Positions 15,949 to 24,237 of a stretch of DNA of 64,000 nt are shown piece after piece. The notes below the pieces were generated by a model that made no database searches, was not told where the DNA came from, and saw only the letters and a program-made list of their open reading frames with translations. The translations under genes were made by a program, and so were the position numbers. The stretch's first letter is position 1; every line of letters begins with the position of its first letter. Source of the DNA: JACVRW01 sp963734365. GTDB taxonomy: Bacteria; Actinomycetota; Thermoleophilia; Solirubrobacterales; Thermoleophilaceae. Location of the stretch: positions 1 to 64,000 of the forward strand of contig CAVTGV010000006.1 in the NCBI GenBank assembly GCA_963734365.1, read 5' to 3'.

Positions 15949-16509
15949 TTATTGCCGCAGCCCCACGGCTTCGAGGGCTTCAGCGTGGTCCATATACATG
16001 TCCACCCCGGCCACCCTCCCGTGCTCCAGCCTGGTGACGGTCGCGATCTTCCCCGTGACCGGGACACCACTCGCTGTACCGGTCGTCGGCAGTCCTGCCA
16101 GCAGCACGACGCGGTCGCCCAAGTCGACCAGTTCAACTGGCTCCGCACGAAGGCTGGCGCCCCAGACGTCAGACCAAGCAGACATGTACTCACGGAAGCC
16201 CGCCGGGCCGCGATAGCACGGCTCCATGAAGCCCATTTCGATGAACTCGCGTGGCGGTCGGTACTCGAAGTCAGGAGTGGAGCCGATCAGAGCGGCGTCA
16301 ATGTCGCGGCGGTTGAATGCCTCCATCGCGAGCCGGGAGCTTCGCCACACAACCGCCTGTCGAACGCGCGAGGTCGGGGGCAGACGTCCGATCAATGGAG
16401 CGTAGGCACCGATGATCCAAGGAAAGCGCAGGGCAAGCCGCTGGTCGAGCGTGCGGCCCGACCACTCACGCACTCGGAGCGGCTTGCGGACGATCTCGCC
16501 GCTCGACAT
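15949..16509 (-). CDS. SnoaL-like (NTF2-fold) protein with N-terminal extension (186 aa)
   Basis: The C-terminal ~130 residues form a SnoaL/NTF2-like cone fold: helix RLAMEAFNRRDIDAALIGSTPDFEYRPP, the core FMEPCYRGPAGFREYMSAWSDVWG, the strand VVLLAGLPTTGTASGVPVTG, and the tail MDHAEALEAVGL. The first ~50 residues are an uncommon basic/hydrophobic extension (LRFPWIIGAYAPLIGRLPP). It follows another SnoaL-like gene by three bases and shares its ending, suggesting an ancient tandem duplication. NTF2-fold proteins may be isomerases, hydratases or non-catalytic binders; no specific active site is identifiable. It lies on the strand opposite to surrounding element-type genes. Confidence 0.75.
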   Translation of the reverse strand: MSSGEIVRKPLRVREWSGRTLDQRLALRFPWIIGAYAPLIGRLPPTSRVRQAVVWRSSRLAMEAFNRRDIDAALIGSTPDFEYRPPREFIEMGFMEPCYRGPAGFREYMSAWSDVWGASLRAEPVELVDLGDRVVLLAGLPTTGTASGVPVTGKIATVTRLEHGRVAGVDMYMDHAEALEAVGLRQ

Positions 16510-16512
16510 CTC

Positions 16513-16905
16513 TTACTCACCCAGCCCCACGGCTTCAAGTGCTTCGACGCGGCTTCCGTAGTAGTCCATTCGAACGATCTTGTCGTCGCGAAGGGTGTAA
16601 ACAACACCGTCCTGCCGCTCAAGCGATATGCCGTCTCTGCCCTGAGCCGCGAGTCGATGCAGGAGGACGACCTTGTCGCCGCCGGCGTCGATGTACTGCT
16701 CCGGTTCGATCGACACGTGCTCCCAGGCACTGTCGAAGAGGGCCTCCCACTTAAGCCATCCAGCATGCCCGCGAAAGACATCACCGTCAGGCACGTCGTG
16801 GTCGTGAATCTCCATCTCCGGATCGACGACGTCCCACAGCCACTCGCCGGTCCGTTTGAAGTGCTCCATGCTCCGGCGAATGATCTCCACGTTCTCCTGA
16901 GACAT
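16513..16905 (-). CDS. SnoaL-like (NTF2-fold) protein (130 aa)
   Basis: Compact NTF2-fold protein beginning MSQENVEIIRRSMEHFKRTG, a start shared by a large paralogous family in Thermoleophilia. The core has VDPEMEIHDHDV, the DVFRGHAGWLKWEALFDSAW helix, VVLLHRLAAQGRDG and the closing VEALEAVGLGE. Length matches the single-domain family. It forms a two-gene unit with the downstream paralogue. Ligand or reaction unknown; such proteins are frequently annotated only as nuclear transport factor 2 family. Confidence 0.8.
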   Translation of the reverse strand: MSQENVEIIRRSMEHFKRTGEWLWDVVDPEMEIHDHDVPDGDVFRGHAGWLKWEALFDSAWEHVSIEPEQYIDAGGDKVVLLHRLAAQGRDGISLERQDGVVYTLRDDKIVRMDYYGSRVEALEAVGLGE

Positions 16906-17039
16906 CGCCCGCCAAGTATCCCGTGCGTAGGGGGAGGATCATCAGACCCCTCCGCACCCTCTGGATACCGACGGGGTCGGCATAAAACAAACTCAGAATC
17001 GGGTGTTGGATGCCAGATCGGCATCCGGGAGCGACCGCC

Positions 17040-17343
17040 GTGGCAAGGGTGGACGGTCCGCTGCACCGAGCGGCTACTCCAGCGCCTCGATGCTCTGGCC
17101 CGCGAGCGTGGCCGGACGCGGGCTGCGCTGGTGCGCGAGATGCTCGAGCAGGGCGTGCAGGGAGTGCCGGCGCCGCCTCCGGAGACGCCCACGGAGGAGG
17201 AACTGCTCGAACTGCTGTCCGAGAAGGCGCATCAGGGCAACGTGGCCGCGATTCGGAGCTTGCTGGCCCGCACTGATGACACCGACCCGCGCCAACGCGC
17301 GCTGCTGGCTTTCGAGCAAATAGCGGGAGAGCGCCGTCAATGA
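17040..17343 (+). pseudogene. Ribbon-helix-helix protein, one-base frameshift near the start
   Basis: The main frame gives VRCTERLLQRLDALARERGRTRAALVREMLEQGV, a CopG/Arc-type ribbon-helix-helix DNA-binding domain, then a Pro linker (PAPPPETPTEEELLELLSEKA) and a helical tail (AAIRSLLARTDDTDPRQRALLAFEQIAGERRQ). No start codon is close in that frame. A GTG at 17040 gives ARVD and would join it if one base around 17055 were removed. So the gene is intact except for one extra base. Its stop overlaps the ATG of the next broken gene. RHH proteins here could be element repressors or antitoxins; no toxin is recognised next to it. Confidence 0.5.
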
Positions 17344-17575
17344 GCGAGCTGATCGCCAAGGCGTTCGAGGCGCTGGGGAGGGGCCCACGTCGCGCGAGCT
17401 CGACCTCGTGGCCGCCGCGCTGGAGGACGAGCACGACGCGTTCTGGCTGGCCGCGAACGACCGGGCGGCGTTCGCTGCGCTAACGCAGGTCGCGCTCGAG
17501 CACGGCAGTAGCGGTTTCGTGGCGCTGAATCTCGTCACGGTGATCACGACGGGCGAGAGCCGGGTCGGGGGATGA
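17340..17575 (+). pseudogene. Small frameshifted island gene, unknown
   Basis: Starts ATG at 17340 overlapping the preceding stop (ATGA) and reads SELIAKAFEALGRG. Supplying one missing base in the G/C run near 17384-17390 continues as SRELDLVAAALEDEHDAFWLAANDRAAFAALTQVALEHG and SSGFVALNLVTVI to a stop at 17573-17575. The restored ~78-residue product is mostly helical and unlike any family I know. Its coupling to the RHH gene suggests they functioned together. Now broken, or a sequencing error. Confidence 0.4.
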
Positions 17576-17895
17576 ACGCCTGTTGGCTTCCGGGCGGTTT
17601 GGGGTTTCATGCCGCTCCGTGTTGGCGCTGAGGCCCTGGGTGGACCGCAATCGCTTTTCGTCCACCTCGATAGCCGGGTCCGTTGGCCCGGCGCTCTCGC
17701 TTCTGCCTCAAAGGAGGAGCAAGCCCGCTGGTGATGCGCGAGACGGATCACTATGACCGACCATCGTCCGCTTGCCTTTGTCACCGGCTCGCACGGTTGG
17801 CACCGCCTGGAGCCACCAAGCCGACGCCAGCACCTACGACGGCGCCGAGGCGTTCTGGCGCTTCATCGAATCACTCGGCCGACTTCAGCGCCGGG
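17576..17895. other. 320-base stretch without a supported gene
   Basis: No convincing gene. One plus-strand frame ends at 17907-17909 with AWSHQADASTYDGAEAFWRFIESLGRLQ, which looks protein-like and could be the last ~30 residues of a lost hydrolase, but it has no start and no upstream domain. Nothing else is seen. Confidence 0.3.
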
Positions 17896-18402
17896 TCAAC
17901 GAAGACTGATGTGGCCCCGGTACACGTAGGTGATCGGGTCTCCGATGATGTCCTTGAAATCGACTCGGCCGGTGGCGCCTGCGAAACCGCTCGTCCCGCT
18001 GCCGGAGACGATCGGGTGCTGGCAGCGGCCGCGTACCTCGGCGCCGTCGGCGTCCAGTTTCGCCTCGAACTTGTAGGTCGTGGTGAACGTACCGGCGGGG
18101 CCGCCATCGAGCCGGCCGACAAAGAGCTCCGTGCCGCTCTCGAGGTAGACACCGCCGCTGGTGGTCCGAGCGGTCTCGATGTGGGTGTACCAGCACCCGT
18201 CGAGGCTTCCCGTCATCACGATGGGGGGATAGCTGTCGTAGGCCGACGGAGGTACGGGGCAGGGCGTGCCCGGGGACGGGTTGAAGAAGGCAGTCCCGCT
18301 GAGCTGGTGGTTTGCCGCGTGCGCCGGAGCTGGGAGCGCCAGAAGCAGGCTGGCCAGCAGGCCTACGGCGAACGTGAGCGGCCGGATCGTTGTGAACACC
18401 AT
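17896..18402 (-). CDS. Secreted allene-oxide-cyclase-barrel-like protein (168 aa)
   Basis: Exported small protein. The ATG at 18402 is chosen because GGGAGA lies just upstream and a clear Sec signal follows (FAVGLLASLLLALPAPAHA, cut after AHA). The mature part ends in beta strands GTFTTTYKFEAKLD, RGRCQHPIVSGSGTSGFAGATGRVDFKDIIG and YRGHISL. The GTGGFxGATGRxxF pattern is shared with dirigent/allene oxide cyclase barrel-like bacterial proteins that bind rather than convert ligands. Two cysteines around GCW and RCQH might pair. It is island cargo; neighbours give no clue to the ligand. Confidence 0.65.
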   Translation of the reverse strand: MVFTTIRPLTFAVGLLASLLLALPAPAHAANHQLSGTAFFNPSPGTPCPVPPSAYDSYPPIVMTGSLDGCWYTHIETARTTSGGVYLESGTELFVGRLDGGPAGTFTTTYKFEAKLDADGAEVRGRCQHPIVSGSGTSGFAGATGRVDFKDIIGDPITYVYRGHISLR

Positions 18403-19045
18403 GTTCTCCCGTCGACTCACAGCGAACCCTCCAGACGAGGAATTGTTGTCGACCGCACCGCGCCGACAACCCCACGCTCCCATAATCATCATGGCGAGGC
18501 AAGTGCCAGCGGCCAACACTTGCCCGAACAGACCGGAGCCCAGCCGCCTCTCGGGCAGCCCCGGTCGCAAGTGCTGCTTACGCCTGCTTGCACAAGTCGG
18601 TCGCGGTGAGCCGAGTGCTGCTTTCCATGCAAAGCAACAGTCCGACCAGCGTCGTCTTCGATAGGGCTATGGAAAAGTTGGAGGGGCGAAGATTCGCCGG
18701 AGGTGGCTTAGGGGTCAACGGCTTCTCTTTACCGTGGCGGGCTGCGCGGAGCGGCCTAAGGACCGCTACCCTCGCGCGCCCGCCGAACCCCACAAGCCGT
18801 GAGCGAGCGCGAACGTTCATCTGGTGTGGACGGCGCTGCGCTACTGGGGGGGCGTTGGCGGCGTGGTGTCCGTCCGCGACACCTCTCGTGTTCCTGAAAC
18901 TCTTGGTTGCGATGCGGCTTCTGGTGTCCGCCCACGGTCGCGTGGCACTCGCAGCGTGGATGGTTTAGGTTGTGGCGCCTGGCAAGGATGCTCCGGCGGC
19001 TCGGGGCTCGGGGCCGCCCGGCGCTAAGCACGCGAGGGGGAGTAA
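18403..19045. other. 643-base stretch without a supported gene, with a repeat copy
   Basis: No convincing coding frame; the longer open frames have odd composition and no domain. The segment 18733-18800 resembles 20751-20815 (see the repeats). A strong ribosome-binding site, GAGGGGGAG, lies at the right end just before the M28 peptidase ATG, so a promoter for that gene must lie here. Confidence 0.5.
18733..18800 (+). repeat. Imperfect direct repeat, copy A (flanks M28 peptidase gene)
   Basis: By eye this segment matches 20751-20815 with small gaps: shared blocks include GGCTGCG, GGAGCGG, GGACCGC and CGCCGAA in the same order. The two copies lie ~2.0 kb apart in the same orientation, one before and one after the exported M28 peptidase gene. 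Origin unknown. Confidence 0.4.
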
Positions 19046-20686
19046 ATGTCCGGTCATCTGGTGGCGGCGCCGAAGCGGGTGCGGCTTCGACTGTTATTGA
19101 TCGGTGTAGCCGTGCTGTTGTTGGCGGCGCTGCTGCCGGGCCAGGCATCAGCCCAAGGCAACGCGTGCGACAACCGCAACAACAACACTTACGACAAGCT
19201 GTTGGGGTGCGTGACGCTGGAGGGCGTGCGAGAGCACCAGGCAGCGTTTCAAGCGATCGCCGACGCCAACGACGATCCGTTCTACCCCGGTACGCGCGCT
19301 GCCGGTACCGAGGGCTACGCCAACAGCGTCGAGTACGTGTCAGGGCTGCTGAGGCAGGCCGGCTACACGGTGACGCTCGACCCGGTCCCGATCACGTTCA
19401 ACTTCCCGGCGGTGCTCAGCCAGTTGACACCGGTCGAGGCGGACTACGAGACCGGTGTCTTCACCGGCAGCGGCTCGGGCACGGTCGAGGGCCAGGTGAT
19501 CCCGGTCGACATCAACCTGACGGGCGATCGCGCGTCGACCAGTGGGTGCGAGGCGGCTGATTTCGCCGGCTTCGATTGGAGCGGTGACGCGGACATCGCG
19601 CTGGTCCAGCGAGGCACCTGCTTCTTCGGCACCAAGGCGTTCTACGCCGAGCAGGCGGGCGCTGAGGCCGTGATCATCTTCAATCAGGGCAACACACCCG
19701 ACCGCGAGGGACTGATCGTCGCGGACGCCACGAGCGTGGATCCACCAATTCCGGGGGCGCCCGGCCCTGTCACCCATGGCATCCCGGTCGTGGGCGCGAG
19801 CTTCGCCGACGGCGTGGCGCTGGCGCAGCCGGACTCGACCGCCCACGTGGAGGTGCTCCCGTCCGAGCCGCGCACCGACTACAACGTCATCGCGGAGCGG
19901 ACGGGCAAGAACGACGACAACGTCGTGATGGCCGGCGCCCACCTCGACAGCGTCCAGGCGGGGCCGGGGATCAACGACAACGGCTCCGGCTCGGCCGCGC
20001 TGCTCGAGACGGCGCTGATGATGGCCAAGGTCAAGCCGGAGAACACCGTTCGGTTCGCGTGGTGGGCCGACGAAGAGGACGGCCTGGTCGGCTCGGCGGA
20101 CTACGTCGCGGGGCTCTCGGCTGCCGAGCGCGACCGCATCGCCCTGTACCTGAACTACGACATGGTCGGCTCGCCGAACTACATCTTCATGGTGTACGAC
20201 GCGGACCAGTCCACGTTTGAGGCGCCGGTGGCCATCCCGCCGGGCTCGACGGCGATCGAGGACCTGTACGAGTCGTACTACACGCTGATCGGCGAGCCGT
20301 ACGACGACAGCGCCTTCGACGGCCGCAGCGACTATCAGGCGTTCATCGACGCGGGCATCCCCTCCGGTGGCCTGTTTACCGGGGCCGAGGAGGTCAAGAC
20401 CCCGGAGCAGGCAGCCATTTGGCAGGGTACCGCCGGGGAGCAGTTCGACCCCTGCTACCACCTGGCGTGCGACACGTTCGAGAACGTCGATCTGCACGCG
20501 CTCGAGGTGAACAGCGACCTGATCGCGTTCGCGCAGTTGAGCTTCGCCTATTCGACCGAGTCGGTCAACGGCGTCCCGGGCAAGAAGGTCCCCGGCCCGC
20601 CGACCGCCTTGCCGGCTCCGGCAGGACCGGAGGGCACCTTCGCCGAGGGCGGCGGCGGCCACGGGCCGGGCGCGCCGGCCTCGTAG
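19046..20686 (+). CDS. Exported M28 family aminopeptidase with PA domain (546 aa)
   Basis: Secreted zinc exopeptidase. A Sec signal spans residues ~10-36 (LLLIGVAVLLLAALLPGQASA). The PA (protease-associated) domain covers ~130-265 (LVQRGTCFFGTKAFYAEQAGAEAVIIFNQ). The M28 catalytic domain has all five zinc positions: His299 (GAHLDS), Asp311 (GINDNGSG), Glu344 with catalytic Glu343 (WWADEEDG), Asp372 (YDMVGS) and His472 (CYHLACD). The tail is Pro/Gly-rich. It resembles Streptomyces-type aminopeptidases. The start has a strong GAGGGGGAG ribosome-binding site. It sits within the tRNA island, flanked by an imperfect direct repeat and followed by a strong hairpin. Confidence 0.9.
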   Translation: MSGHLVAAPKRVRLRLLLIGVAVLLLAALLPGQASAQGNACDNRNNNTYDKLLGCVTLEGVREHQAAFQAIADANDDPFYPGTRAAGTEGYANSVEYVSGLLRQAGYTVTLDPVPITFNFPAVLSQLTPVEADYETGVFTGSGSGTVEGQVIPVDINLTGDRASTSGCEAADFAGFDWSGDADIALVQRGTCFFGTKAFYAEQAGAEAVIIFNQGNTPDREGLIVADATSVDPPIPGAPGPVTHGIPVVGASFADGVALAQPDSTAHVEVLPSEPRTDYNVIAERTGKNDDNVVMAGAHLDSVQAGPGINDNGSGSAALLETALMMAKVKPENTVRFAWWADEEDGLVGSADYVAGLSAAERDRIALYLNYDMVGSPNYIFMVYDADQSTFEAPVAIPPGSTAIEDLYESYYTLIGEPYDDSAFDGRSDYQAFIDAGIPSGGLFTGAEEVKTPEQAAIWQGTAGEQFDPCYHLACDTFENVDLHALEVNSDLIAFAQLSFAYSTESVNGVPGKKVPGPPTALPAPAGPEGTFAEGGGGHGPGAPAS

Positions 20687-20701
20687 CGGAGCCGCTGATC
20701 C

Positions 20702-20734
20702 TGATGGGGGCGGTCCACGCGACCGCCCCCATCA
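20702..20734 (+). terminator. Strong hairpin terminator after the M28 peptidase
   Basis: A perfect 14-bp inverted repeat (TGATGGGGGCGGTC, 20702-20715, with its complement at 20721-20734) surrounds a 5-base loop, 15 bases after the peptidase stop. No T-run follows, as is common in high-GC actinobacteria. Confidence 0.75.
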
Positions 20735-21382
20735 AACCCTCGGCAAGAACACCGACCGGTGGGGGCTGCGGGAGCGGCTAGGACCGCCAACCCGCGCCTC
20801 GCCGAAACGCGTGAGTCGCAGCAAGCTCGTCGCGCCAAGTTGTCGGCCCTTCCGCTTGGCGACCGGCGGCGAAGACGAGTGCGTACGAGCACTCCCCGAG
20901 TGGCATAGACCATGCGCACCTACATCTCGTACCTCTGCACGTCCCGGGAGTCTGTGTTTCGCTCCCAACGGACTTCAGCTGGCAGGAGCTTCCGCCGGCG
21001 ACCCGGAAGACGGCCTCTGGGCGACGTCGGTACAGGAGGTACCGTCCCAGATCCTGCGCCGCGCTGTCGCGATACAGCTCGGGATCGAGCGTGGGATTGG
21101 CGCCTCGCGGGGCGAGAATCGGGCTATCTGGCGCCTGTTCAGGCTCTTCGCTCGAGGATGGCGGACGTTCGTGGGCCTCTCCTGGCGACGACTCAAGGCA
21201 AAACCGTGAGCGGTTGACCTTTGGGCTGACCGACCCGATTCGTCCTCAGGGTTGCTCTAGAGCCCATCTCGGCGGCTGAAAGGGCGCCAAGAGGCACCAC
21301 GTGTGATGTTGCCTCACCTCCGCCAGCTGCCCTGACCGCTGCAGCCTCAATCGACCGATGACATTTGCAGCACGTCTTGCCA

Positions 21383-21383
<1 letters not shown>
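20735..21383. other. ~650-base stretch without a supported gene, right end of the island
   Basis: Open frames here (for example 20811-21209 plus) show no family, no ribosome-binding site and no codon pattern like that of neighbours. The first part holds repeat copy B. An integrase gene is often found next to the tRNA-proximal att site; none, nor a clear remnant, is seen. Confidence 0.5.
20751..20815 (+). repeat. Imperfect direct repeat, copy B
   Basis: Partner of 18733-18800; similar blocks in the same order, with several one-base gaps. Lies just after the terminator of the M28 peptidase gene. Confidence 0.4.
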
Positions 21384-21457
<74 letters not shown>

Positions 21458-21493
21458 CCGGCGCCAGACGATAGCCCCGGCGGGCCGGCCCCG

Positions 21494-22081
21494 CTACTCG
21501 TCCTCGTACAGGGACTCGCGGGCCAGCTCTGCCCCGCGGTTTCCGTAGACGCGCACCTCGATGTAGTCGCCCGTGTACGCGTCGAGGGAGACGAGCGTGA
21601 AGCGGTTGTCCACGAGTGGGCACTGGTCGGTGGTGTCGGGGCCGAGCTCGGTGGTGGCCGCCGCGCCGCCCGACACCAGGGACACGCCCCACACGAGCGT
21701 GATGATCCCGCGGCGGCCCTCGGTGCCGCGCCAGTGGCCGATCTCCGCGTCGGAGAGGTCGAGCGTCCAGTCCGGGTTCTGCTCGGCGGTCTCCTCGGTG
21801 AAGTCGGCCTCGGCCGCGAAGTCGGCGGCCTGAGCGCCCTCGTGCTCGCGCGTGTAGGAGACGAAGCCGAACCATTCGCCGCCGTCGGCCGCCGGCGCCG
21901 TGGCGGGCACGTACGTGCGTCCGGCCCAGGTGCGATCCGGGAACCAGGTGATGGCTTCGATAGGCGATTCGCAGGCGTTCTCGAAGTGCTCTGACAGCAC
22001 CTCTCCCCAGCGACCGTAGGGCAGCGGTTCCTGCGGCGGCTCGGCGGCGAACTGGACGATCTGGCGGACTACGGGAGGCAC
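21494..22081 (-). CDS. Hypothetical protein (195 aa), downstream of galT
   Basis: No recognised family. The product is acidic, has no signal peptide or membrane segment, and contains several aromatic-rich strands (ITWFPDRTWAGRTYVP, GEWFGFVSYTREHEG, GIITLVWGVSLVSGG) and a C-terminal strand series (FTLVSLDAYTGDYIEVRVYGNRG) suggesting a beta-rich domain. It follows galT by 15 bases on the same strand, so it is probably co-transcribed. The region between its stop and the tRNA gene is 36 bases. Role unknown. Confidence 0.6.
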   Translation of the reverse strand: MPPVVRQIVQFAAEPPQEPLPYGRWGEVLSEHFENACESPIEAITWFPDRTWAGRTYVPATAPAADGGEWFGFVSYTREHEGAQAADFAAEADFTEETAEQNPDWTLDLSDAEIGHWRGTEGRRGIITLVWGVSLVSGGAAATTELGPDTTDQCPLVDNRFTLVSLDAYTGDYIEVRVYGNRGAELARESLYEDE

Positions 22082-22096
22082 GGGCGCGGCGGGACG

Positions 22097-23084
22097 CTAC
22101 ACGCTCGCCGCGCGCAGGCGCTCGGCCGCGTCCTCGGGCGCGAGCACGTTGAGGTGCACGCCGGTGCCGATCTCGAGGCCCGCCAGCTGGGAGAGGCGCG
22201 GCAGGATCTCGATCCGCCAGCAGAAACGCTGGGCGTCGCGCGGGGCGGTGCGCACCCACATGTTCAGCGGGGGCAACGTGCCGAGGGCGGCTCCGAGGCG
22301 CGAGAGCGTGTCGTGGAGCAGGCGGCCTCCGAGGGGCCCGTCGTCGGAGAAGCGCGCGGCCGGGCGCCGCGGCACGATCTGCAGGTGGAAGGGCACACGG
22401 GCTGCGAACGGGCACAGCGCCACCGCCTCGTCGTCGATGGCGACGATGCGCTCGCGCCGGCGCACCTCCTCCTGGAGCAGGTCCTCGAGCAGGTTGCGGC
22501 CCTGGGTGCGGTCCGAATAGGCGGTGAAGCGCTCGCGCTCGCGAGCCACCGCGGCCGGCACGAACGGCAGCGCGTAGAGCTGCGCGTGGGTGTGGGGCAG
22601 GGACGCCCCCGCCTCCTTGCCCTCATTGACGATCACGTGCACGTAGGCGGAGCCCGAGTGCTCGCGCATGCGTTCGCGCCAGACCGACATGGCCGCCTCC
22701 ACCTGCTCCGGTGACAGCTCGGCCAGCGAGCTCACCGGATCGGGAGCGTTGACGATCACCTCGTGGGCGCCCAGAGCCGGCTGGCTGGCGAACAGGTCGG
22801 GCTCACCGCGCCCGGCGGCCAGCGGATCGCCGGCATCATCCGCCTCACCGGGCGAGAGGGCGGGATAGAGGTTGGGCACCACCCGCACGCGCCAGGAGCC
22901 GTTGTCGCGCAGGGCGTAGACCTCGGGAGGGGTTCGGTCCTCGTGGCCGGCGGCGAACGGGTCGGTCTCGGGATCGATCGGCGCCCGTGGCGTTCACGTC
23001 GAGGAACGCGCCGGGGCGCGAGCCCCGCTCGCCCGCGACGATCACCTTCAGGCCCGACAGCGGGTCGATGCGCAGCTCAGGCAA
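22097..23084 (-). pseudogene. galT: Galactose-1-phosphate uridylyltransferase, single frameshift
   Basis: Leloir-pathway enzyme exchanging UDP-glucose and galactose 1-phosphate. The main frame from 22888 covers most of the protein: RVVPNLYPAL, the catalytic histidines in GASLPHTHAQLYALPFVP (HxH), and the second half with FHLQIVPRRP and MWVRTAPRD. The conserved N-terminus (PELRIDPLSGLKVIVAGERGSRP, start TTG 23084) is in another frame and joins it as AFLDVNAT-APIDPETDPFAAGHEDRTPPEVY if one base is removed from the C-run (plus strand) at 22984-22986. HTH replaces the usual HPH but keeps both histidines. Either a recent disabling mutation or a sequencing error; otherwise the enzyme is complete. 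Confidence 0.75.
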
Positions 23085-23502
23085 GGCGCTTCTCCATCGA
23101 CACGTGCTCGATGCCCTCCTCCACGAACCTGGCCCCCTGCTCGGCGTACCCGGCCTGCAGATAGAGCTCGAGGGCGTAGGTCTGGGCGTGCAGCGAGATC
23201 GACTCGGCGCCGGCATCACGGGCTGCCCCGTCGGCCTGGGCGAGGATCGCGGCGGCCACCCCGTTGCCGCGGTGGCCGGGCTCCACCGCAAGTCGCCCCA
23301 GACGGGCCACCGAGCCCCTGAACAACAGGCGGCAGGTCCCGATCACCCGGTCGTCCTCCACGGCCACGATGTGCAGGGCCTCGCCGTCGCGGCCGTCGCG
23401 GTCGGCTTCGACCGACACGCCCTGCTCGCCGCAGAACACCCGCTCGCGCAGGTCCAGCGCGGCGCTCAGCTCCTCGTTGGTGCGGGCTTGGCGAACCTCC
23501 AT
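23077..23502 (-). CDS. GNAT family N-acetyltransferase, ElaA-like (141 aa)
   Basis: Single-domain acetyltransferase. The opening MEVRQARTNEELSAALDLRERVFCGEQGV is characteristic of the ElaA/YjcF subgroup; the acetyl-CoA loop is LAVEPGHRGNGVAAAIL near residues 71-87, followed by ISLHAQTYALELYLQAGY and the FVEEGIEHVSMEK ending. ATG 23502 is used; longer frames upstream run antisense or into the lipoprotein gene. It overlaps the galT start by 8 bases and lies 10 bases after the TlpA-like gene. Substrate unknown. Confidence 0.85.
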   Translation of the reverse strand: MEVRQARTNEELSAALDLRERVFCGEQGVSVEADRDGRDGEALHIVAVEDDRVIGTCRLLFRGSVARLGRLAVEPGHRGNGVAAAILAQADGAARDAGAESISLHAQTYALELYLQAGYAEQGARFVEEGIEHVSMEKRLA

Positions 23503-23512
23503 GGTGGCGGGC

Positions 23513-24010
23513 TCAGCGCGCGTAGCGGTCGATGTCCTCGGCCAGCTTCTTCTCGCTGGCGTAGCCGCCCTGATGAACGAAGGCCAGCTCGCCCTTGCTG
23601 TCGTAGTACGCGGTGGTCGGGAAGGCCTGGACCCCGTTGAACGAGGCCGCGACCTCGAGATTGGGGTCGCGGAAGTGGGGGAACGGCACCGGGTACTGGC
23701 GCAGGAACTCCTCCGCGTTGTCGTCGTTGTCGTTCGAGTTGACCCCGAGGAAGGCCACCTTGCCGCGGCGTTTCTTGGCCTGGTCGGCGAAGAAGGGGAA
23801 CTCGTAGCGGCACGGCCCGCACCAGGACGCCCACTTGTTGACCACAACCGGGTGTCCCTTCTCCTTGGCGATGCGCGCCTCGAAGGCGTCGCGGCCGCCG
23901 TCCAGGAAGCGCGGGGGAGTGGCGTTGACCACGGTCGGGGGGGCCGGATCGTCGGAGGAAGCGCAACCTGCGAGCGCCAGAAGGACGAGCAAAGGTGCCA
24001 GGCGACGCAC
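23513..24010 (-). CDS. TlpA/ResA-like thioredoxin-fold lipoprotein (165 aa)
   Basis: Extracytoplasmic thiol-disulfide oxidoreductase. GTG 24010 gives a lipoprotein signal (RLAPLLVLLALAGC, lipobox Cys16). The redox motif WCGPC is at 63-67, followed by the FLGVNSNDNDDNAEEFLRQYPVPFP insertion and cis-Pro strand AFPTTAYYDSKGE typical of TlpA/ResA proteins. These often reduce apocytochrome c or other exported cysteines, so a link to the Ccm genes at 33-36 kb is plausible but not shown by position. Longer in-frame starts lack a better signal sequence and were not used. Confidence 0.88.
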   Translation of the reverse strand: MRRLAPLLVLLALAGCASSDDPAPPTVVNATPPRFLDGGRDAFEARIAKEKGHPVVVNKWASWCGPCRYEFPFFADQAKKRRGKVAFLGVNSNDNDDNAEEFLRQYPVPFPHFRDPNLEVAASFNGVQAFPTTAYYDSKGELAFVHQGGYASEKKLAEDIDRYAR

Positions 24011-24130
24011 GCAGCAAGCATGGCAGACCCCATTTCGGCACTTCGCGAAGCGCTCGGCTTGGCCGAGTGCGCACGATAAAGCTTTCGTGTGCTGTAATGG
24101 TTGGTGCCGCCGTCCACCAGGACCTGGCAC

Positions 24131-24162
24131 CCTGCCGCTCGCGGGAAGGTAAGAGCGGCAGG
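24131..24162 (+). promoter_or_regulatory. 10-bp perfect inverted repeat upstream of the helicase
   Basis: CCTGCCGCTC (24131-24140) pairs fully with GAGCGGCAGG (24153-24162) around a 12-base loop, in the spacer between the divergent lipoprotein and helicase genes. It could be a 5' leader hairpin or a dyad operator. No T-run, so termination is less likely. Confidence 0.4.
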
Positions 24163-24237
24163 CATTGACGGGCGGCCCCGCTGCATCCTCGAAGGACAGC
24201 TCGGCTCGCCCCCCTTATCGAGAACGACTGCCCAATC

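Noticed and set aside
15847..17343. A single 498-codon plus-strand gene through the island
   Set aside because: Its middle is antisense to two clear SnoaL-like genes; only the first ~34 and last ~100 codons are protein-like, and they belong to different genes.
17780..17909. C-terminal piece of a hydrolase (AWSHQADASTYDGAEAFWRF)
   Set aside because: About 30 plausible residues but no start, no motif and no identifiable family; kept only as a remark.
18578..18820. An 80-codon minus-strand frame between the secreted protein and the M28 peptidase
   Set aside because: No ribosome-binding site, no family, and composition unlike neighbouring genes.
20811..21209. A 132-codon plus-strand gene near the tRNA, considered as an integrase remnant
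   Set aside because: No tyrosine-recombinase motifs (R..H-x-x-R..Y) in any frame here.
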